A stretch of DNA of 64,000 nt from Streptomyces sp. 71268 (GTDB lineage: Bacteria; Actinomycetota; Actinomycetes; Streptomycetales; Streptomycetaceae). The translations under genes were made by a program, and so were the position numbers. Every line of letters begins with the position of its first letter. The first letter of the stretch is position 1. Shown here in pieces: positions 27,515 through 37,294 of this stretch. The notes under the pieces were generated by a model. It was not told where the DNA came from, did no database searches, and saw nothing but the letters and a program-made list of their open reading frames with translations. The DNA lies in NCBI RefSeq assembly GCF_029392895.1, contig NZ_CP114200.1:3627001-3691000 (forward strand). The letters are read 5' to 3'.

Positions 27515-27698
27515 GGGAAGCAGACTGTCCAGCCGGTCACGGGGGCGCCTGAGTACGCGTACTCAGGGGCGCGCCAATGGCGCGTGCTAGGCGCGGGTTG
27601 TCCGGATCGCGTCCCCAGACGTCACCCACGGACCACCCCGCCCGCCCCGCCCGGCCTACTCCCCACCTTGCCGCCACCTTGCCGCCGCCCACGACGAA

Positions 27699-27736
27699 GG
27701 CCCCGACCCCTCGGACGTACCGAGTGGGTCGGGGCC
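27699..27736 (-). terminator. hem operon terminator
   Basis: A 16-bp stem (27699-27714 with 27720-27736) containing a single bulged base and a 5-base loop, 68 bp beyond the hemB stop. It ends the rex-hemACDB transcript. Confidence 0.75.
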
Positions 27737-27803
27737 CAGCGTGAGCCGGTTCGGGGGCGGTTCCAGGTGGCCGCCCCCGGTCAGGAGATCAGCGGTCGGG
27801 CCG

Positions 27804-28802
27804 TCAGCGCCCGCCGCGCAGCCAGCCGGCGACCTCCGAGGCCCAGTAGGTGAGGATCATGTCCGCGCCGGCCCGCCGCACGGACGTCAGCGTCTCCATG
27901 ATCGCCCGGTCCCGCTCGATCCACCCGTTGGCGGCGGCGGCCTCGATCATCGCGTACTCGCCGGAGATCTGGTACGCCGCGACCGGCACCTGCGACGCGT
28001 CCGCGATCTGCCGCAGGATGTCCAGGTACGGCAGTGCCGGCTTGACCATCACCATGTCCGCGCCCTCGGCGACGTCCAGGGCCAGCTCGCGCAGCGCCTC
28101 GCGGGCGTTGGCCGGGTCCTGCTGGTAGGTCTTGCGGTCCCCCTGGAGCGAGGAGCCGACCGCCTCCCGGAACGGCCCGTAGAAGGCCGAGGAGTACTTG
28201 GCGGTGTACGCCAGGATCGACACGTCCTGGTGGCCCGCGCCGTCCAGCGCCTCGCGGATCACCCGGACCTGGCCGTCCATCATGCCGCTGGGCCCGACCG
28301 TGTGCGCGCCCGCGTCCGCCTGGGCGCGGGCCATCTGCGCGTACCGCTCCAGGGTCGCGTCGTTGTCCACCCGGCCCTGCGCGTCCAGGACGCCGCAGTG
28401 GCCGTGGTCGGTGTGCTCGTCCAGGCACAGGTCCGACATGATCACCAGGTCGTCGCCGACCTCGGCCCGCACGTCCCGCAGCGCGACCTGCAGGATGCCG
28501 TCCGGGTCGGTGCCGGGCGTGCCGACGGCGTCCTTCTTCGCGTCCTCCGGCACGCCGAACAGCATGATCCCGCCGACCCCGGCGGCCACCGCCTCGGCGG
28601 CGGCCTTACGCAAGGTGTCCCGGGTGTGCTGCACGACGCCCGGCATCGACGCGATCGGCACCGGCTCGCTCACGCCCTCGCGGACGAACGCCGGCAGGAT
28701 CAGCTCGGCCGGGTCCAGCCGGGTCTCGGCCACCATGCGGCGCATGGCGGCGGTCGTACGCAACCGGCGGGGCCTGACCCCGGGGAAGCTGCCGTGGTCC
28801 AT
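27804..28802 (-). CDS. hemB: Delta-aminolevulinic acid dehydratase (porphobilinogen synthase)
   Basis: 332 residues from ATG 28802, which overlaps the hemD stop by one base (TGATG); GGAGGG lies upstream. It condenses two 5-aminolevulinate molecules into porphobilinogen. Schiff-base lysines lie in [13 protein letters not shown] (Lys202) and [11 protein letters not shown] (Lys254). The metal region [13 protein letters not shown] retains Cys126 and Cys136, so a Zn-type active site is plausible, with an Asp/His-rich setting. It is the last gene of the operon before the terminator at 27699-27736. Confidence 0.97.
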   Translation of the reverse strand: MDHGSFPGVRPRRLRTTAAMRRMVAETRLDPAELILPAFVREGVSEPVPIASMPGVVQHTRDTLRKAAAEAVAAGVGGIMLFGVPEDAKKDAVGTPGTDPDGILQVALRDVRAEVGDDLVIMSDLCLDEHTDHGHCGVLDAQGRVDNDATLERYAQMARAQADAGAHTVGPSGMMDGQVRVIREALDGAGHQDVSILAYTAKYSSAFYGPFREAVGSSLQGDRKTYQQDPANAREALRELALDVAEGADMVMVKPALPYLDILRQIADASQVPVAAYQISGEYAMIEAAAANGWIERDRAIMETLTSVRRAGADMILTYWASEVAGWLRGGR

Positions 28803-30466
28803 CAAGAGCGTGCCCTCCTACGCGATCCGGGCCGTCGCTCGCTCGGGCGCGTGACCGGGTCCCCGGCCTCGATGGCGGCTGCCCGCCGCGCCGCCCCGAA
28901 CTCGGCGAGCGCCTCGGCCAGCTTGTGCACCGAGGGCTCGGGCGACAGCACGTCCACCCGCAGCCCGTGCTCCTCCGCGGTCTTCGCGGTGGCCGGGCCG
29001 ATGCAGGCGATGACGGTGACATTGTGCGGCTTGCCCGCGATGCCGACGAGGTTCCGCACGGTCGACGACGAGGTGAACAGCACCGCGTCGAAGCCGCCGC
29101 CCTTGATGGCCTCGCGGGTCTCGGCCGGCGGCGGCGACGCGCGCACCGTCCGGTACGCGGTGACGTCGTCCACCTCCCAGCCCAGCTCGATCAGTCCGGC
29201 CACCAGCGTCTCGGTGGCGATGTCGGCCCGCGGCAGGAAGACGCGGTCGATCGGGTCGAAGACCGGGTCGTACGGCGGCCAGTCCTCCAGGAGGCCGGCC
29301 GCCGACTGCTCGCCGCTGGGCACCAGGTCCGGCTTGACGCCGAACTCGACCAGCGACTTCGCCGTCTGCTCGCCGACCGCGGCGACCTTGATGCCGGCGA
29401 AGGCACGCGCGTCGAGCCCGTACTCCTCGAACTTCTCGCGCACCGCCTTGACCGCGTTGACCGAGGTGAACGCGATCCACTCGTAGCGCCCGGTGACCAG
29501 GCCCTTGACGGCGCGCTCCATCTGCTGGGGGGTGCGCGGCGGCTCCACGGCGATGGTCGGCACCTCGCTGGGCACCGCCCCGTAGGAGCGCAGTTGGTCG
29601 GAGAGCGAGGCGGCCTGTTCCTTGGTGCGCGGCACGAGCACGTTCCAGCCGAACAGCGGCTTGGACTCGAACCACGACAGTCGGTCGCGCCGCTCGGCCG
29701 CGCCGCGCTCGCCGACCACGGCTATCACGGGCTGCCCGCCGTCGGCCGACGGCAGCACCTTGCCCGACTTGAAGACCTGCGCGATCGTGCCGAGCGTCGC
29801 CGTCCAGGTGCGCTGCCGCGTGGTGGTGCCCGCGACGGTCACCGCGAGCGGCGTGTCCGGCTTGCGGCCCGCGGCCACCAGCTCGCCGGCGGCGGCGGCG
29901 ACCGTCTCCAGCGTGGCGGTGACCACGACGGTGCCGTCGCTCGCGCCGACCTCGCCCCAGCAGCGCTCGTCGGCGTGCCGGGCGTCGACGAACCGGACGT
30001 CCGTGCCCTGCGCGTCGCGCAGCGGCACCCCGGCGTACGCGGGCACGCCGACCGCCGCCGCGACGCCGGGCACCACCTCGAAGGCGATGGACTCGGCGGC
30101 GCAGGCCAGCATCTCGTCGGCGGCGTCGCCGTCGAGCCCCGGGTCGCCGGCGACCGCACGGACGACCCGCTTGCCGCCGCGCGCGGCCACCATGACAAGA
30201 TTGGCGGTATCCCTAAGCACCGGGACTCCGGCGGCCACTGACGCGCCGTCAGCCTCGGTCTGCCGTAGTGCGCTCTGCGCGTCGGCCGCGACATTCGGCC
30301 GTACGTGCGGACGCACCACATCGAGCACCTGCGCGTCGGCGATCAGCACATCGGCTGTGGCCAGTGCCTCCACGGCGCGCAGCGTCAGCAGGCCCGGATC
30401 GCCTGGCCCGGCACCGAGGAAGGTGACGTGCCCGCAGCCGGGGTGGTTCGGGGCGGTGGGGTTCAA
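28802..30466 (-). CDS. hemD: Fused uroporphyrinogen-III C-methyltransferase / uroporphyrinogen-III synthase
   Basis: 554 residues from TTG 30466, which overlaps the hemC stop as TTGA and is preceded by GGGGGAG. Residues 1-250 are the SAM-dependent uroporphyrinogen methyltransferase domain ([18 protein letters not shown]; later [20 protein letters not shown]), which makes precorrin-2 for sirohaem and cobalamin. Residues about 265-530 are uroporphyrinogen-III synthase ([51 protein letters not shown]), which closes the tetrapyrrole ring for haem. This fusion is normal in actinobacteria and places the branch point in one protein. Confidence 0.95.
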   Translation of the reverse strand: MNPTAPNHPGCGHVTFLGAGPGDPGLLTLRAVEALATADVLIADAQVLDVVRPHVRPNVAADAQSALRQTEADGASVAAGVPVLRDTANLVMVAARGGKRVVRAVAGDPGLDGDAADEMLACAAESIAFEVVPGVAAAVGVPAYAGVPLRDAQGTDVRFVDARHADERCWGEVGASDGTVVVTATLETVAAAAGELVAAGRKPDTPLAVTVAGTTTRQRTWTATLGTIAQVFKSGKVLPSADGGQPVIAVVGERGAAERRDRLSWFESKPLFGWNVLVPRTKEQAASLSDQLRSYGAVPSEVPTIAVEPPRTPQQMERAVKGLVTGRYEWIAFTSVNAVKAVREKFEEYGLDARAFAGIKVAAVGEQTAKSLVEFGVKPDLVPSGEQSAAGLLEDWPPYDPVFDPIDRVFLPRADIATETLVAGLIELGWEVDDVTAYRTVRASPPPAETREAIKGGGFDAVLFTSSSTVRNLVGIAGKPHNVTVIACIGPATAKTAEEHGLRVDVLSPEPSVHKLAEALAEFGAARRAAAIEAGDPVTRPSERRPGSRRRARS

Positions 30467-31557
30467 AGTGCTCGCTCCCCCATAAGACCGGCCGCACCCT
30501 TCGCGAGCATGTCAGCGGCAAGTTCGCGCCCCAGTGTCGCGGGGGTCACGGCGTCGTCCGTCGCGCTGCGAGAAGAAGAGGTGGGTACGGGACCAGTGGT
30601 GGACAACTGCACCAGCGCGGAGCCGTCGGTCGTGCCGACGACGCCCCGCAGGCGCATTTCGGTCATAGCCTGCCCGTCGCCCAACAAGTCGGCCAGCGCC
30701 CCCACGGGTGCGCTACAGCCGGCCTCCAGGGCGGCGAGCAGAGATCGCTCGGCGGTCACGGCGGCCCGCGTGAGCGGATCGTCGAGTTCGGCGAGTTGGG
30801 CGACGAGCGCGGTGCCGTGCACGGGGTGCGAGGCGGCACACTCGATCGCCAGCGCCCCCTGGCCGGGGGCGGGCAGAATCGTGTCGGCGTCGATGATCTC
30901 GGTCGCCTCCCCGATCCGTCCGACACGGTTCAGGCCAGCCGCGGCCAACACCACGGCGTCCAGCTCACCGGAGCGGACGAAGCCGATCCGGGTGTCGATG
31001 TTGCCGCGGATCGGGACCGTCTCCACGGCCAGCCCGTGCGCCCGGGCCCACGCGTTGAGCTGGGCCATCCGGCGCGGCGAGCCGGTGCCGACGCGCGCGA
31101 CGCGACCGGCCGCGGCGCAGTCGGCGGCCAGCGCCTCGAACCCGAGGCCGTCGCGCGCCACCAGCGCGTCGCGCGGGTCCTCGCGCGGCGGCACGGCCGC
31201 CAGCACCAGGCCGGGGGCGGCGGCGGTCGGCAGGTCCTTGAGGGAGTGCACGGCGAAGTCGATCGCGCCGCCGAGCAGCGCGTCGCGCAGCGCGGAGACG
31301 AACACGCCGGTGCCACCGATCTGCGCCAGGTGCTCGCGCGAGGTGTCGCCGTACGTGGTGATCTCCACCAGCTCGACCGGGCGGCCGGTGACCCGCTCCA
31401 CGGCCGCGGCGACCTGGCCCGACTGCGCCATGGCCAGCGCGCTGCGCCGGGTGCCGAGTCGCAGCGGGGCGCCGGAGCCGACGTCACCGCTGCCGTCGGC
31501 GGCCGAACCGGGTGGGCCCGCCGCGCGATCGGGGGTGGGGAGTGTGCTGTCGGTCAT
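30463..31557 (-). CDS. hemC: Hydroxymethylbilane synthase (porphobilinogen deaminase)
   Basis: 364 residues from ATG 31557, overlapping the hemA stop as ATGA. It polymerises four porphobilinogen units on a dipyrromethane cofactor bound to Cys281 in LEAGCSAPVGAL. Other family motifs: LRLGTRRSALAMAQSGQVA, VEITTYGDTSREHLAQIGGTGVFVSAL, HSLKDLPTA, REDPRDALVA and GTGSPRRMAQL. Compared with non-actinobacterial enzymes it has a longer N-terminus (Asp/Ala/Pro-rich, 25 residues) and a C-terminal extension. Confidence 0.97.
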   Translation of the reverse strand: MTDSTLPTPDRAAGPPGSAADGSGDVGSGAPLRLGTRRSALAMAQSGQVAAAVERVTGRPVELVEITTYGDTSREHLAQIGGTGVFVSALRDALLGGAIDFAVHSLKDLPTAAAPGLVLAAVPPREDPRDALVARDGLGFEALAADCAAAGRVARVGTGSPRRMAQLNAWARAHGLAVETVPIRGNIDTRIGFVRSGELDAVVLAAAGLNRVGRIGEATEIIDADTILPAPGQGALAIECAASHPVHGTALVAQLAELDDPLTRAAVTAERSLLAALEAGCSAPVGALADLLGDGQAMTEMRLRGVVGTTDGSALVQLSTTGPVPTSSSRSATDDAVTPATLGRELAADMLAKGAAGLMGERAL

Positions 31558-33164
31558 GCCCGTCCTCGCTTCGGGTGGTTCCCATCGGCCCGGCTGACGG
31601 CCGCGACCGCCTCCGGGTCGAGGTCGAAGAGCTCGCGCAGGGCGTCGGCGTAGCCGGCCCCGCCCGGGGTGGCCGCGAGCTGCTTGACCCGCACCGTCGG
31701 CGCGTGAAGCAGCTTGTCGACCACACGGCGGACGGTCTGGGTGATCTCCGCGCGTTGCTTGTCGTCAAGATCGGGCAGTCGCCCGTCCAGCCTGGAGATC
31801 TCGCTGGCCACCACGGAGGCCGCCATCGTGCGCAGCGCGACCACGGTGGGCGTGATGTGCGCGGCACGCTGGGCGGCGCCGAACGCGGTGACCTCGGCCG
31901 AGACGATCGCCCGGACCTGGTCCACGTCGGCGGCCATCGGGGCGTCGGCGGACGCCTCGGCGAGCGACTCGATATCCACCAGGCGTACGCCGTCCAGCCG
32001 GTGCGCCGCGGCGTCGATGTCCCGTGGCATGGCCAGGTCGAGCAGGGCCAGCGGCCGGTCGGGGCGCTGGGCGACCGCCGCGCGCAGCGCCTCGGCGTCC
32101 AGCACGAGCCCGGTCGCGCCGGTGCACGAGACGACGATGTCAGCCGCGGCGAGTTCGGCCGCGACCTCGCTCATCGGCACCGCGCGGGCCACCAGGCCGG
32201 CCCGCCAGGCGCCGCGCGCCGGCGCCACGGCCCCGGCCTCGTCGGCGTCGGCCGGCCGCGCGGCGCAGGCGCCGTCCGGCGTGGGCACGCCGGCGACGCA
32301 CGCGTGGTGCGGCTGGTCCGGTACGGCCACCAGCCCGGCAACCCCCGTGGCGGCGGGCCCGAACGCGCTGCCGTGCCCCGTCGAGGGGGCCTCGGCCCCG
32401 ACTCCGGGAAGATCGTTGTCCCGGCCATTGACCGAACCATTGGCCAGGTCCATGCCATGGCCACGGGCCTGCTCGGTCAGCGAGGTCGCGAGCCGCTGGG
32501 CCCGCTCCAGGGTGCGGTTGGCCACCGCGACCTCGGCGACCCCGGCGCGCGCCAGCGTGGTGGCGGCCAGCGAGGACATCGAGCCCGCGCCAATCACCAG
32601 GGCGCGCTTGCCCGCCGCCCAGTGCTCCACCGACGCGTCCCCGGCGAGCTGTTCGAGCCCGAAGGTGACCAGCGACTGCCCGGCCTTGTCGATGCCGGTC
32701 TCGCTGTGCGCCCGCTTGCCCACCCGCAGCGCCTGCTGGAACAGGTCGTTGAGCAGCCGGCCCGCGGTGTGCAGCTCCTGCCCGAGCGCGAGCGCGTCCT
32801 TGATCTGGGCGAGGATCTGCCCCTCGCCGACCACCATCGAGTCGAGCCCGCAGGCCACCGTGAACAGGTGGTGCACGGCCCGGTCCTCGTAGTGCACGTA
32901 CAGGTACGGCGTCAGCTCGTCCAACGGCACGCCGGTGTGTCGCGCGAGCAGCGTGGACAGCTCGGCGACGCCCGCGTGGAACTTGTCCACGTCGGCGTAC
33001 AGCTCCACGCGGTTGCAGGTGGACAGCACCGCCGCCTCCACCGCGGGCTCGGCGACGAGCGCGTCCTGCGCCAGCTTGGCGCGCTGCTCACCCTGGAGGG
33101 CGGCGCGCTCCAGCGCGCTCACCGGGGCGCTGCGGTGGCTCAGTCCGACGACCAGCAGGCTCAT
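31554..33164 (-). CDS. hemA: Glutamyl-tRNA reductase
   Basis: 536 residues from ATG 33164, overlapping the rex stop as ATGA. It reduces Glu-tRNA to glutamate-1-semialdehyde with NADPH, the first committed step of C5-pathway haem synthesis. Catalytic Cys50 lies in LSTCNRVELYAD; VVGLSHRSAPVSALERA opens the protein; GEGQILAQIKDAL, the NADPH loop VIGAGSMSSLAATTL and the C-terminal dimerisation helices are present. About 100 residues of Gly/Ala/Pro-rich sequence (roughly 235-335) are inserted in the NADPH domain between the nucleotide loop and MSEVAAELAAADIVVSCTGA. Similar inserts occur in Streptomyces HemA. Confidence 0.97.
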   Translation of the reverse strand: MSLLVVGLSHRSAPVSALERAALQGEQRAKLAQDALVAEPAVEAAVLSTCNRVELYADVDKFHAGVAELSTLLARHTGVPLDELTPYLYVHYEDRAVHHLFTVACGLDSMVVGEGQILAQIKDALALGQELHTAGRLLNDLFQQALRVGKRAHSETGIDKAGQSLVTFGLEQLAGDASVEHWAAGKRALVIGAGSMSSLAATTLARAGVAEVAVANRTLERAQRLATSLTEQARGHGMDLANGSVNGRDNDLPGVGAEAPSTGHGSAFGPAATGVAGLVAVPDQPHHACVAGVPTPDGACAARPADADEAGAVAPARGAWRAGLVARAVPMSEVAAELAAADIVVSCTGATGLVLDAEALRAAVAQRPDRPLALLDLAMPRDIDAAAHRLDGVRLVDIESLAEASADAPMAADVDQVRAIVSAEVTAFGAAQRAAHITPTVVALRTMAASVVASEISRLDGRLPDLDDKQRAEITQTVRRVVDKLLHAPTVRVKQLAATPGGAGYADALRELFDLDPEAVAAVSRADGNHPKRGRA

Positions 33165-34036
33165 GCCGGCATCACGGCGGGCACGTCCCCGTCAGGTCCC
33201 TGGTTGTCCCGTACGTCGGCGCTGGTCACGGGCGCGGCGGCGGCGCCGGCCGGCGCGGGGCCGGTGGTGGCGCCGGCCGTCGCGGGGCTCGCGGCGGCGT
33301 CGGGCAGCACGCGGCCGGGGCGCGCGGGCGCCGGCGCCGTGGCGCCGGCCTGCGCGGCGTCCTGGGCCGCCTCCTCGCCCGCCTTGCGCTGCTCGTGGAA
33401 GGCGAGGATCTGGAGTTCGATGGAGAGGTCGACCTTGCGCACGTCCACGCCGTCCGGCACGGACAGCACGGTCGGCGCGAAGTTGAGGATGGAGGTCACG
33501 CCGGCGGCGACCAGGCGCTCGCAGACCTGCTGGGCGGCTCCGGCCGGGGTGGCGATCACGCCGATGGAGACCCCGTTGTCGCTGATGATCGACTCAAGCT
33601 CGTCGGTGTGCTGCACGGCGATGCCCGCGACGGGCTTGCCCGCCATCGCCGGGTCCGCGTCGATGAGCGCGGCGACCCGGAACCCACGGGAGGCGAACCC
33701 GCCGTAGTTGGCGAGCGCGGCGCCGAGGTTACCGATGCCGACGATGACGACCGGCCAGTCCTGGGTGAGGCCGAGCTCGCGGGAGATCTGGTAGACGAGG
33801 TACTCCACGTCGTAGCCGACCCCGCGGGTGCCGTACGAGCCCAGGTAGCTGAAATCCTTACGCAGCTTCGCCGAGTTGACCCCGGCGGCGGCGGCCAACT
33901 CCTCGGAGGAGACCGTGGGAACCGAGCGCTCGGACAGCGCGGTCAACGCGCGCAGATACAGCGGAAGCCGGGCGACGGTGGCCTCGGGAATCCCTCGGCT
34001 TCGGGTCGCCGGTCGGTGAGTTCGGCCAGTTGCCAC
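33161..34036 (-). CDS. rex: Redox-sensing repressor Rex
   Basis: 291 residues from GTG 34036 (GCAGGAGC seven bases upstream). The N-terminal winged helix (about 15-85: IPEATVARLPLYLRALTAL, SSEELAAAAGVNSAKLRKDFSYLGSYGTRGVGY) binds DNA. The C-terminal Rossmann domain starts VVIVGIGNLGAAL (loop 100-105) and senses NADH/NAD+. A 60-residue Ala/Pro/Thr tail follows the conserved end. It heads the hem operon and should repress it when NADH is low; its operator is at 34110-34127. Confidence 0.97.
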   Translation of the reverse strand: MATGRTHRPATRSRGIPEATVARLPLYLRALTALSERSVPTVSSEELAAAAGVNSAKLRKDFSYLGSYGTRGVGYDVEYLVYQISRELGLTQDWPVVIVGIGNLGAALANYGGFASRGFRVAALIDADPAMAGKPVAGIAVQHTDELESIISDNGVSIGVIATPAGAAQQVCERLVAAGVTSILNFAPTVLSVPDGVDVRKVDLSIELQILAFHEQRKAGEEAAQDAAQAGATAPAPARPGRVLPDAAASPATAGATTGPAPAGAAAAPVTSADVRDNQGPDGDVPAVMPA

Positions 34037-34109
34037 GGTGCTCCTGCGGGTAGAGCGGGGCTGCGGACGGCCCGTCCCAGGACCGCCCCGTGAAGTGCAG
34101 GCTATGCCT

Positions 34110-34127
34110 TTGTGAACGCGTGCACAA
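34110..34127. promoter_or_regulatory. Rex operator (ROP)
   Basis: TTGTGAACGCGTGCACAA matches the Rex consensus TTGTGAANNNNTTCACAA at all but one arm position. It lies 74 bp before the rex start codon, as expected for autoregulation of rex-hemACDB. The plus-strand glutaredoxin-like gene begins about 260 bp away on the other side. Confidence 0.88.
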
Positions 34128-34390
34128 AGATGGTGTCCGCTTTGTCCGAGCAAAGTGACCGGTGTCACGCGCCCTTTCGAGCCGATTCCGGAACCGCCAC
34201 CCACGCCACGCCGTTCACACCGTTCACCGCTTTCCCGAAGGGCCCGCGGGGTCGACAACGGGAGCACGCGCCCACACTCCTCACCGCTATGCCCCCGGAT
34301 GCCAACAAATCGCCCACGATGGTAATCCACCGCGCGCCGACTTCGAACCCGTCGCACAGCGCGCATACGCACCCGGCGAACGGCGGCACA

Positions 34391-34678
34391 ATGGCGAACA
34401 TGAGCCCGCTGCTACGCCGATCAGGCCGCAAGAACCCCGCCGAGAGCACCGTGACGCTGATCGGCAAACCCGGCTGCCATCTGTGCGATGACGCACAACA
34501 GGTGATCGAGAAAGTCTGCGCCGAACTCGGCGCCGCGTGGGAAAAGAAAGACATCACCCAGGACGAGGAGCTGTACCGGAAGTACTGGGAACAGATCCCG
34601 GTCATCCTCGTCGACGGCGCCCAGCACGATTTCTGGCGCGTCCAGCCGGACCGCCTCCGCAAGGCGCTCGGCGGCTGA
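34391..34678 (+). CDS. Glutaredoxin-family thiol protein
   Basis: 95 residues from ATG 34391 (ATG 34400 is also possible). Thioredoxin-fold start VTLIGKPGCHLCDDAQQVI with a C-x-x-C pair at Cys29/Cys32 and the cis-Pro strand QIPVILVDG near 68-77. It belongs to the small glutaredoxin-like/DUF836 group. The ending FWRVQPDRLRKAL matches such proteins. It is divergent from rex across a region containing the Rex operator, so a redox link is attractive but unproven. A hairpin terminator follows. Confidence 0.88.
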   Translation: MANMSPLLRRSGRKNPAESTVTLIGKPGCHLCDDAQQVIEKVCAELGAAWEKKDITQDEELYRKYWEQIPVILVDGAQHDFWRVQPDRLRKALGG

Positions 34679-34707
34679 ACCCCGCCCGACACCGGGCGCT
34701 CGGCGAA

Positions 34708-34741
34708 GGCGCCGCGAGGCCGCCAGCGGCCGAGCGGCGCC
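34708..34741 (+). terminator. Terminator after the glutaredoxin-like gene
   Basis: A 16-bp stem (34708-34723 with 34726-34741) with a GA/GA internal mismatch, 30 bp past the stop. Confidence 0.65.
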
Positions 34742-34899
34742 GCCCCCACCCGCGCTGAGCAGGGGTCACGCCCGAAGGCCGGCCCCCCCACGAAACGCCG
34801 AAACGGACCCGCCGCGCGGTAATTCCCGTAGCGGAATGTTCACGCTCCGCGAATCGTCCCGACTCCGGATGGACCGACCCATCTGGCTATGCTCGCGCT

Positions 34900-35850
34900 A
34901 TGGCGGCTCTAGGATGGCTCACTCCCCGCAGGCGCTCGGCTACCGCACGCAGTGTGCTGGCCGGCGAAGCCGCGGCGGAGGCAGCACGAAAAAGCGCGTC
35001 GGAACTCGGCGAAGCGCCCACGAGCGAGGCCGTAGAAGCGCCCCCGGTGGCCGCGGAACCCGAATTCCCCGTCCCCGGAGATCACCGCGCCGCCGCCTTC
35101 TTCGACCTCGACAACACGGTGATGCAGGGCGCCGCGCTCTTTCACTTCGGGCGCGGCCTCTATAAGCGCCACTTCTTCCGCAAGCGCGAACTCGCCCGCT
35201 TCGCCTGGCAGCAGACCTGGTTCCGACTCGCGGGCGTCGAGGACCCCGCGCACATGGAGGACGCCCGCAACAGCGCCCTGTCCATCGTCAAGGGCCACCG
35301 TGTCTCGGAACTGATGTCCATCGGCGAGGAAATCTACGACGAGTACATGGCCGAAAGGATCTGGCCCGGCACCCGCGCGCTCGCCCAGGCCCACCTGGAC
35401 GCGGGCCAGAAGGTCTGGCTGGTGACCGCCGCCCCCGTGGAGACGGCCACGATCATCGCCAGGCGTCTCGGCCTGACCGGCGCGCTCGGCACCGTCGCGG
35501 AGTCCGTCGGCGGCGTCTACACCGGCAAGCTGGTCGGCGAGCCGCTGCACGGCCCGGCCAAGGCCGAGGCCGTCCGCGCCCTGGCCGCGGCCGAGGGCCT
35601 GGACCTCGCGCGCTGCGCGGCCTACAGCGACTCGGCCAACGACATCCCGATGCTCTCGCTCGTCGGCCACCCGTACGCCGTCAACCCGGACGCCCGGCTG
35701 AGCAAGTACGCCCGCGAGCGCGGCTGGCGGTTGCGCGACTACCGCACCGGCCGCAAGGCCGCCAAGATCGGCATCCCGGCCGCGGCGGGCCTCGGCGCCG
35801 TCGCGGGCGGCACGGCCGCCGCCGTCGCCCTGCACCGCCGCCGCCGCTGA
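34900..35850 (+). CDS. HAD-IB family phosphatase (SerB-like)
   Basis: 316 residues from ATG 34900. After a 60-residue Ala/Glu-rich N-terminal region, HAD motif I is [11 protein letters not shown] (nucleophile Asp69, DLDNT at 69-73), motif II is VTAAPVETA, the Lys lies in [11 protein letters not shown], and motif III/IV is [12 protein letters not shown]. The HAD-IB subgroup includes phosphoserine phosphatase and bacterial CicA-type phosphatases. The last 25 residues are a hydrophobic Ala/Gly stretch ending in HRRRR, a possible C-terminal membrane anchor. It lies directly upstream of bldN, a conserved Streptomyces arrangement as I recall it. Confidence 0.9.
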   Translation: MAALGWLTPRRRSATARSVLAGEAAAEAARKSASELGEAPTSEAVEAPPVAAEPEFPVPGDHRAAAFFDLDNTVMQGAALFHFGRGLYKRHFFRKRELARFAWQQTWFRLAGVEDPAHMEDARNSALSIVKGHRVSELMSIGEEIYDEYMAERIWPGTRALAQAHLDAGQKVWLVTAAPVETATIIARRLGLTGALGTVAESVGGVYTGKLVGEPLHGPAKAEAVRALAAAEGLDLARCAAYSDSANDIPMLSLVGHPYAVNPDARLSKYARERGWRLRDYRTGRKAAKIGIPAAAGLGAVAGGTAAAVALHRRRR

Positions 35851-36502
35851 TCCGGGAGGCCCCGCCCCGACCCGCCGACCCCGGAGGGCCCGCCCCGGCC
35901 CGACAGCCCGTACGGGCGTACCGAGGGCCCCTCGCGGCGTAAGGCCCCGTCCGGCGTCGCACCACCCGACCGCCGGGGTGCGGGTGTGACCGTCGGCGTG
36001 CGACGGGGTCAACGCGCCGCCTCACCCCATCCCCGGTCACGGAGAGCGATCACCGCCCCCAGGCCGCGACCCGGCGGCCACGACGCGCCCGTACCGACCG
36101 GCCACCACACGTCCCGCCCGCCCCCGCTCACCCGCTGACCACGCGCCTGACCTCGTCGTCAGGCCGCGAACGGCACCAACCGTCACCGGCGGCCGAGTTC
36201 GACCAATCCAAACTGCTTACCCCCGCGCCCCTCCCGCCAGTCCCGTTGTGCCCGGATTACCACAACACGCCCCGCAATTAAACAGATTACGAAGCTTTTC
36301 GATCAACAACCGATCAGTGTTCGACTCTTGATCGGCCGTCAACGCACCACAGAGCGGACGGAAACGGCGATTTAAGCAACTGGGTGTAGCGTCACCTATA
36401 CGAAGCGTTATTCTCCTCAGACGCAACCGGTACCCACACGTCCCTACGACGAGTGAACGGTCCCGCACTGCACGTGATGGAAGCTCTGCCTCTGGGAGTC
36501 CC
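35851..36502 (+). other. Long upstream region of bldN, 652 bp
   Basis: No convincing gene. The first half is GC-rich, while 36230-36450 is markedly AT-richer than the surroundings, typical of a Streptomyces developmental promoter bound by several regulators. It contains the inverted repeat at 36310-36335. A possible 83-residue reading frame on the minus strand has no family features and was rejected. Confidence 0.6.
36310..36335. promoter_or_regulatory. Inverted repeat in the bldN upstream region
   Basis: CCGATCA (36310-36316) and TGATCGG (36329-36335) are perfect inverted copies with a 12-bp spacer, 168 bp before the bldN start. Operator candidate; it does not match the BldD consensus well. 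Confidence 0.45.
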
Positions 36503-37294
36503 GTGTACCCACACGTCGGGGTTGACGCCTCGGGCCTGGCTACGCTCCGCGAAACGGTCGTCGACCGCCTTCGCGGCTACGTCCCCACCGCGTACGCCGT
36601 ACCCGCTGTCCCCGCATTCGCCACACCCGTCCCCGCCGCCTCAGCAGCACCCTGCTACACCGTCGCCAACGGAAGCGCGACCGTCGGAAGACGAGCCCGC
36701 GGCAACGCCTCCCCCGCGACCACCCGCCGTCCCAGCGCCGACAGCGACAGCCACCGCATGATGGAACTGGTCGAGCGCGCCCAGTCCGGCGAGTCCGAAG
36801 CCTTCGGCCGCCTCTACGACCAGTACTCCGACACGGTCTACCGGTACATCTACTACCGCGTCGGCGGCCGAGCCACCGCCGAGGACCTCACCAGCGAGAC
36901 CTTCCTGCGAGCCCTGCGCCGCATCGGCACCTTCACCTGGCAGGGTCGCGACTTCGGCGCCTGGCTGGTGACCATCGCCCGCAATCTCGTCGCCGATCAC
37001 TTCAAATCAAGCCGCTTCCGCCTCGAGGTCACCACGGGCGAGATGCTCGACGCCAACGAGGTCGAGCGCAGCCCCGAGGACTCCGTTCTCGAATCGCTCT
37101 CCAACGCTGCCCTCCTCCAGGCGGTCCGCAGACTTAACCCCCAACAGCAGGAATGCGTCACGCTGCGCTTTCTGCAAGGGCTCTCGGTCGCCGAGACCGC
37201 CCGCGTGATGGGCAAGAACGAAGGGGCCATCAAGACCCTCCAGTACCGCGCGGTGCGCACCCTCGCCCGGCTGCTCCCCGACGACGCCCGCTGA
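36503..37294 (+). CDS. bldN: Developmental ECF sigma factor BldN
   Basis: 263 residues from GTG 36503 (TGGGAG upstream), beginning YPHVGVDASGLATLRETVVD. The first 86 residues are the pro-region known for BldN, which in other species is removed by proteolysis to give active sigma. Region 2 follows (SGESEAFGRLYDQYSDTVYRYIYYRVGG), then LTSETFLRALRRIGTFTWQGRDFGAWLVTIARN and region 4 (RRLNPQQQECVTLRFLQGLSVAETARVMGKNEGAIK). BldN directs genes for aerial growth (chaplins, rodlins, bldM). The next gene encodes its anti-sigma factor RsbN. No TTA codon is present. Confidence 0.97.
   Translation: MYPHVGVDASGLATLRETVVDRLRGYVPTAYAVPAVPAFATPVPAASAAPCYTVANGSATVGRRARGNASPATTRRPSADSDSHRMMELVERAQSGESEAFGRLYDQYSDTVYRYIYYRVGGRATAEDLTSETFLRALRRIGTFTWQGRDFGAWLVTIARNLVADHFKSSRFRLEVTTGEMLDANEVERSPEDSVLESLSNAALLQAVRRLNPQQQECVTLRFLQGLSVAETARVMGKNEGAIKTLQYRAVRTLARLLPDDAR

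Noticed and set aside
36217..36468. 83-residue minus-strand open frame upstream of bldN
   Set aside because: No ribosome-binding site or family; it lies in the AT-rich promoter region expected for bldN.
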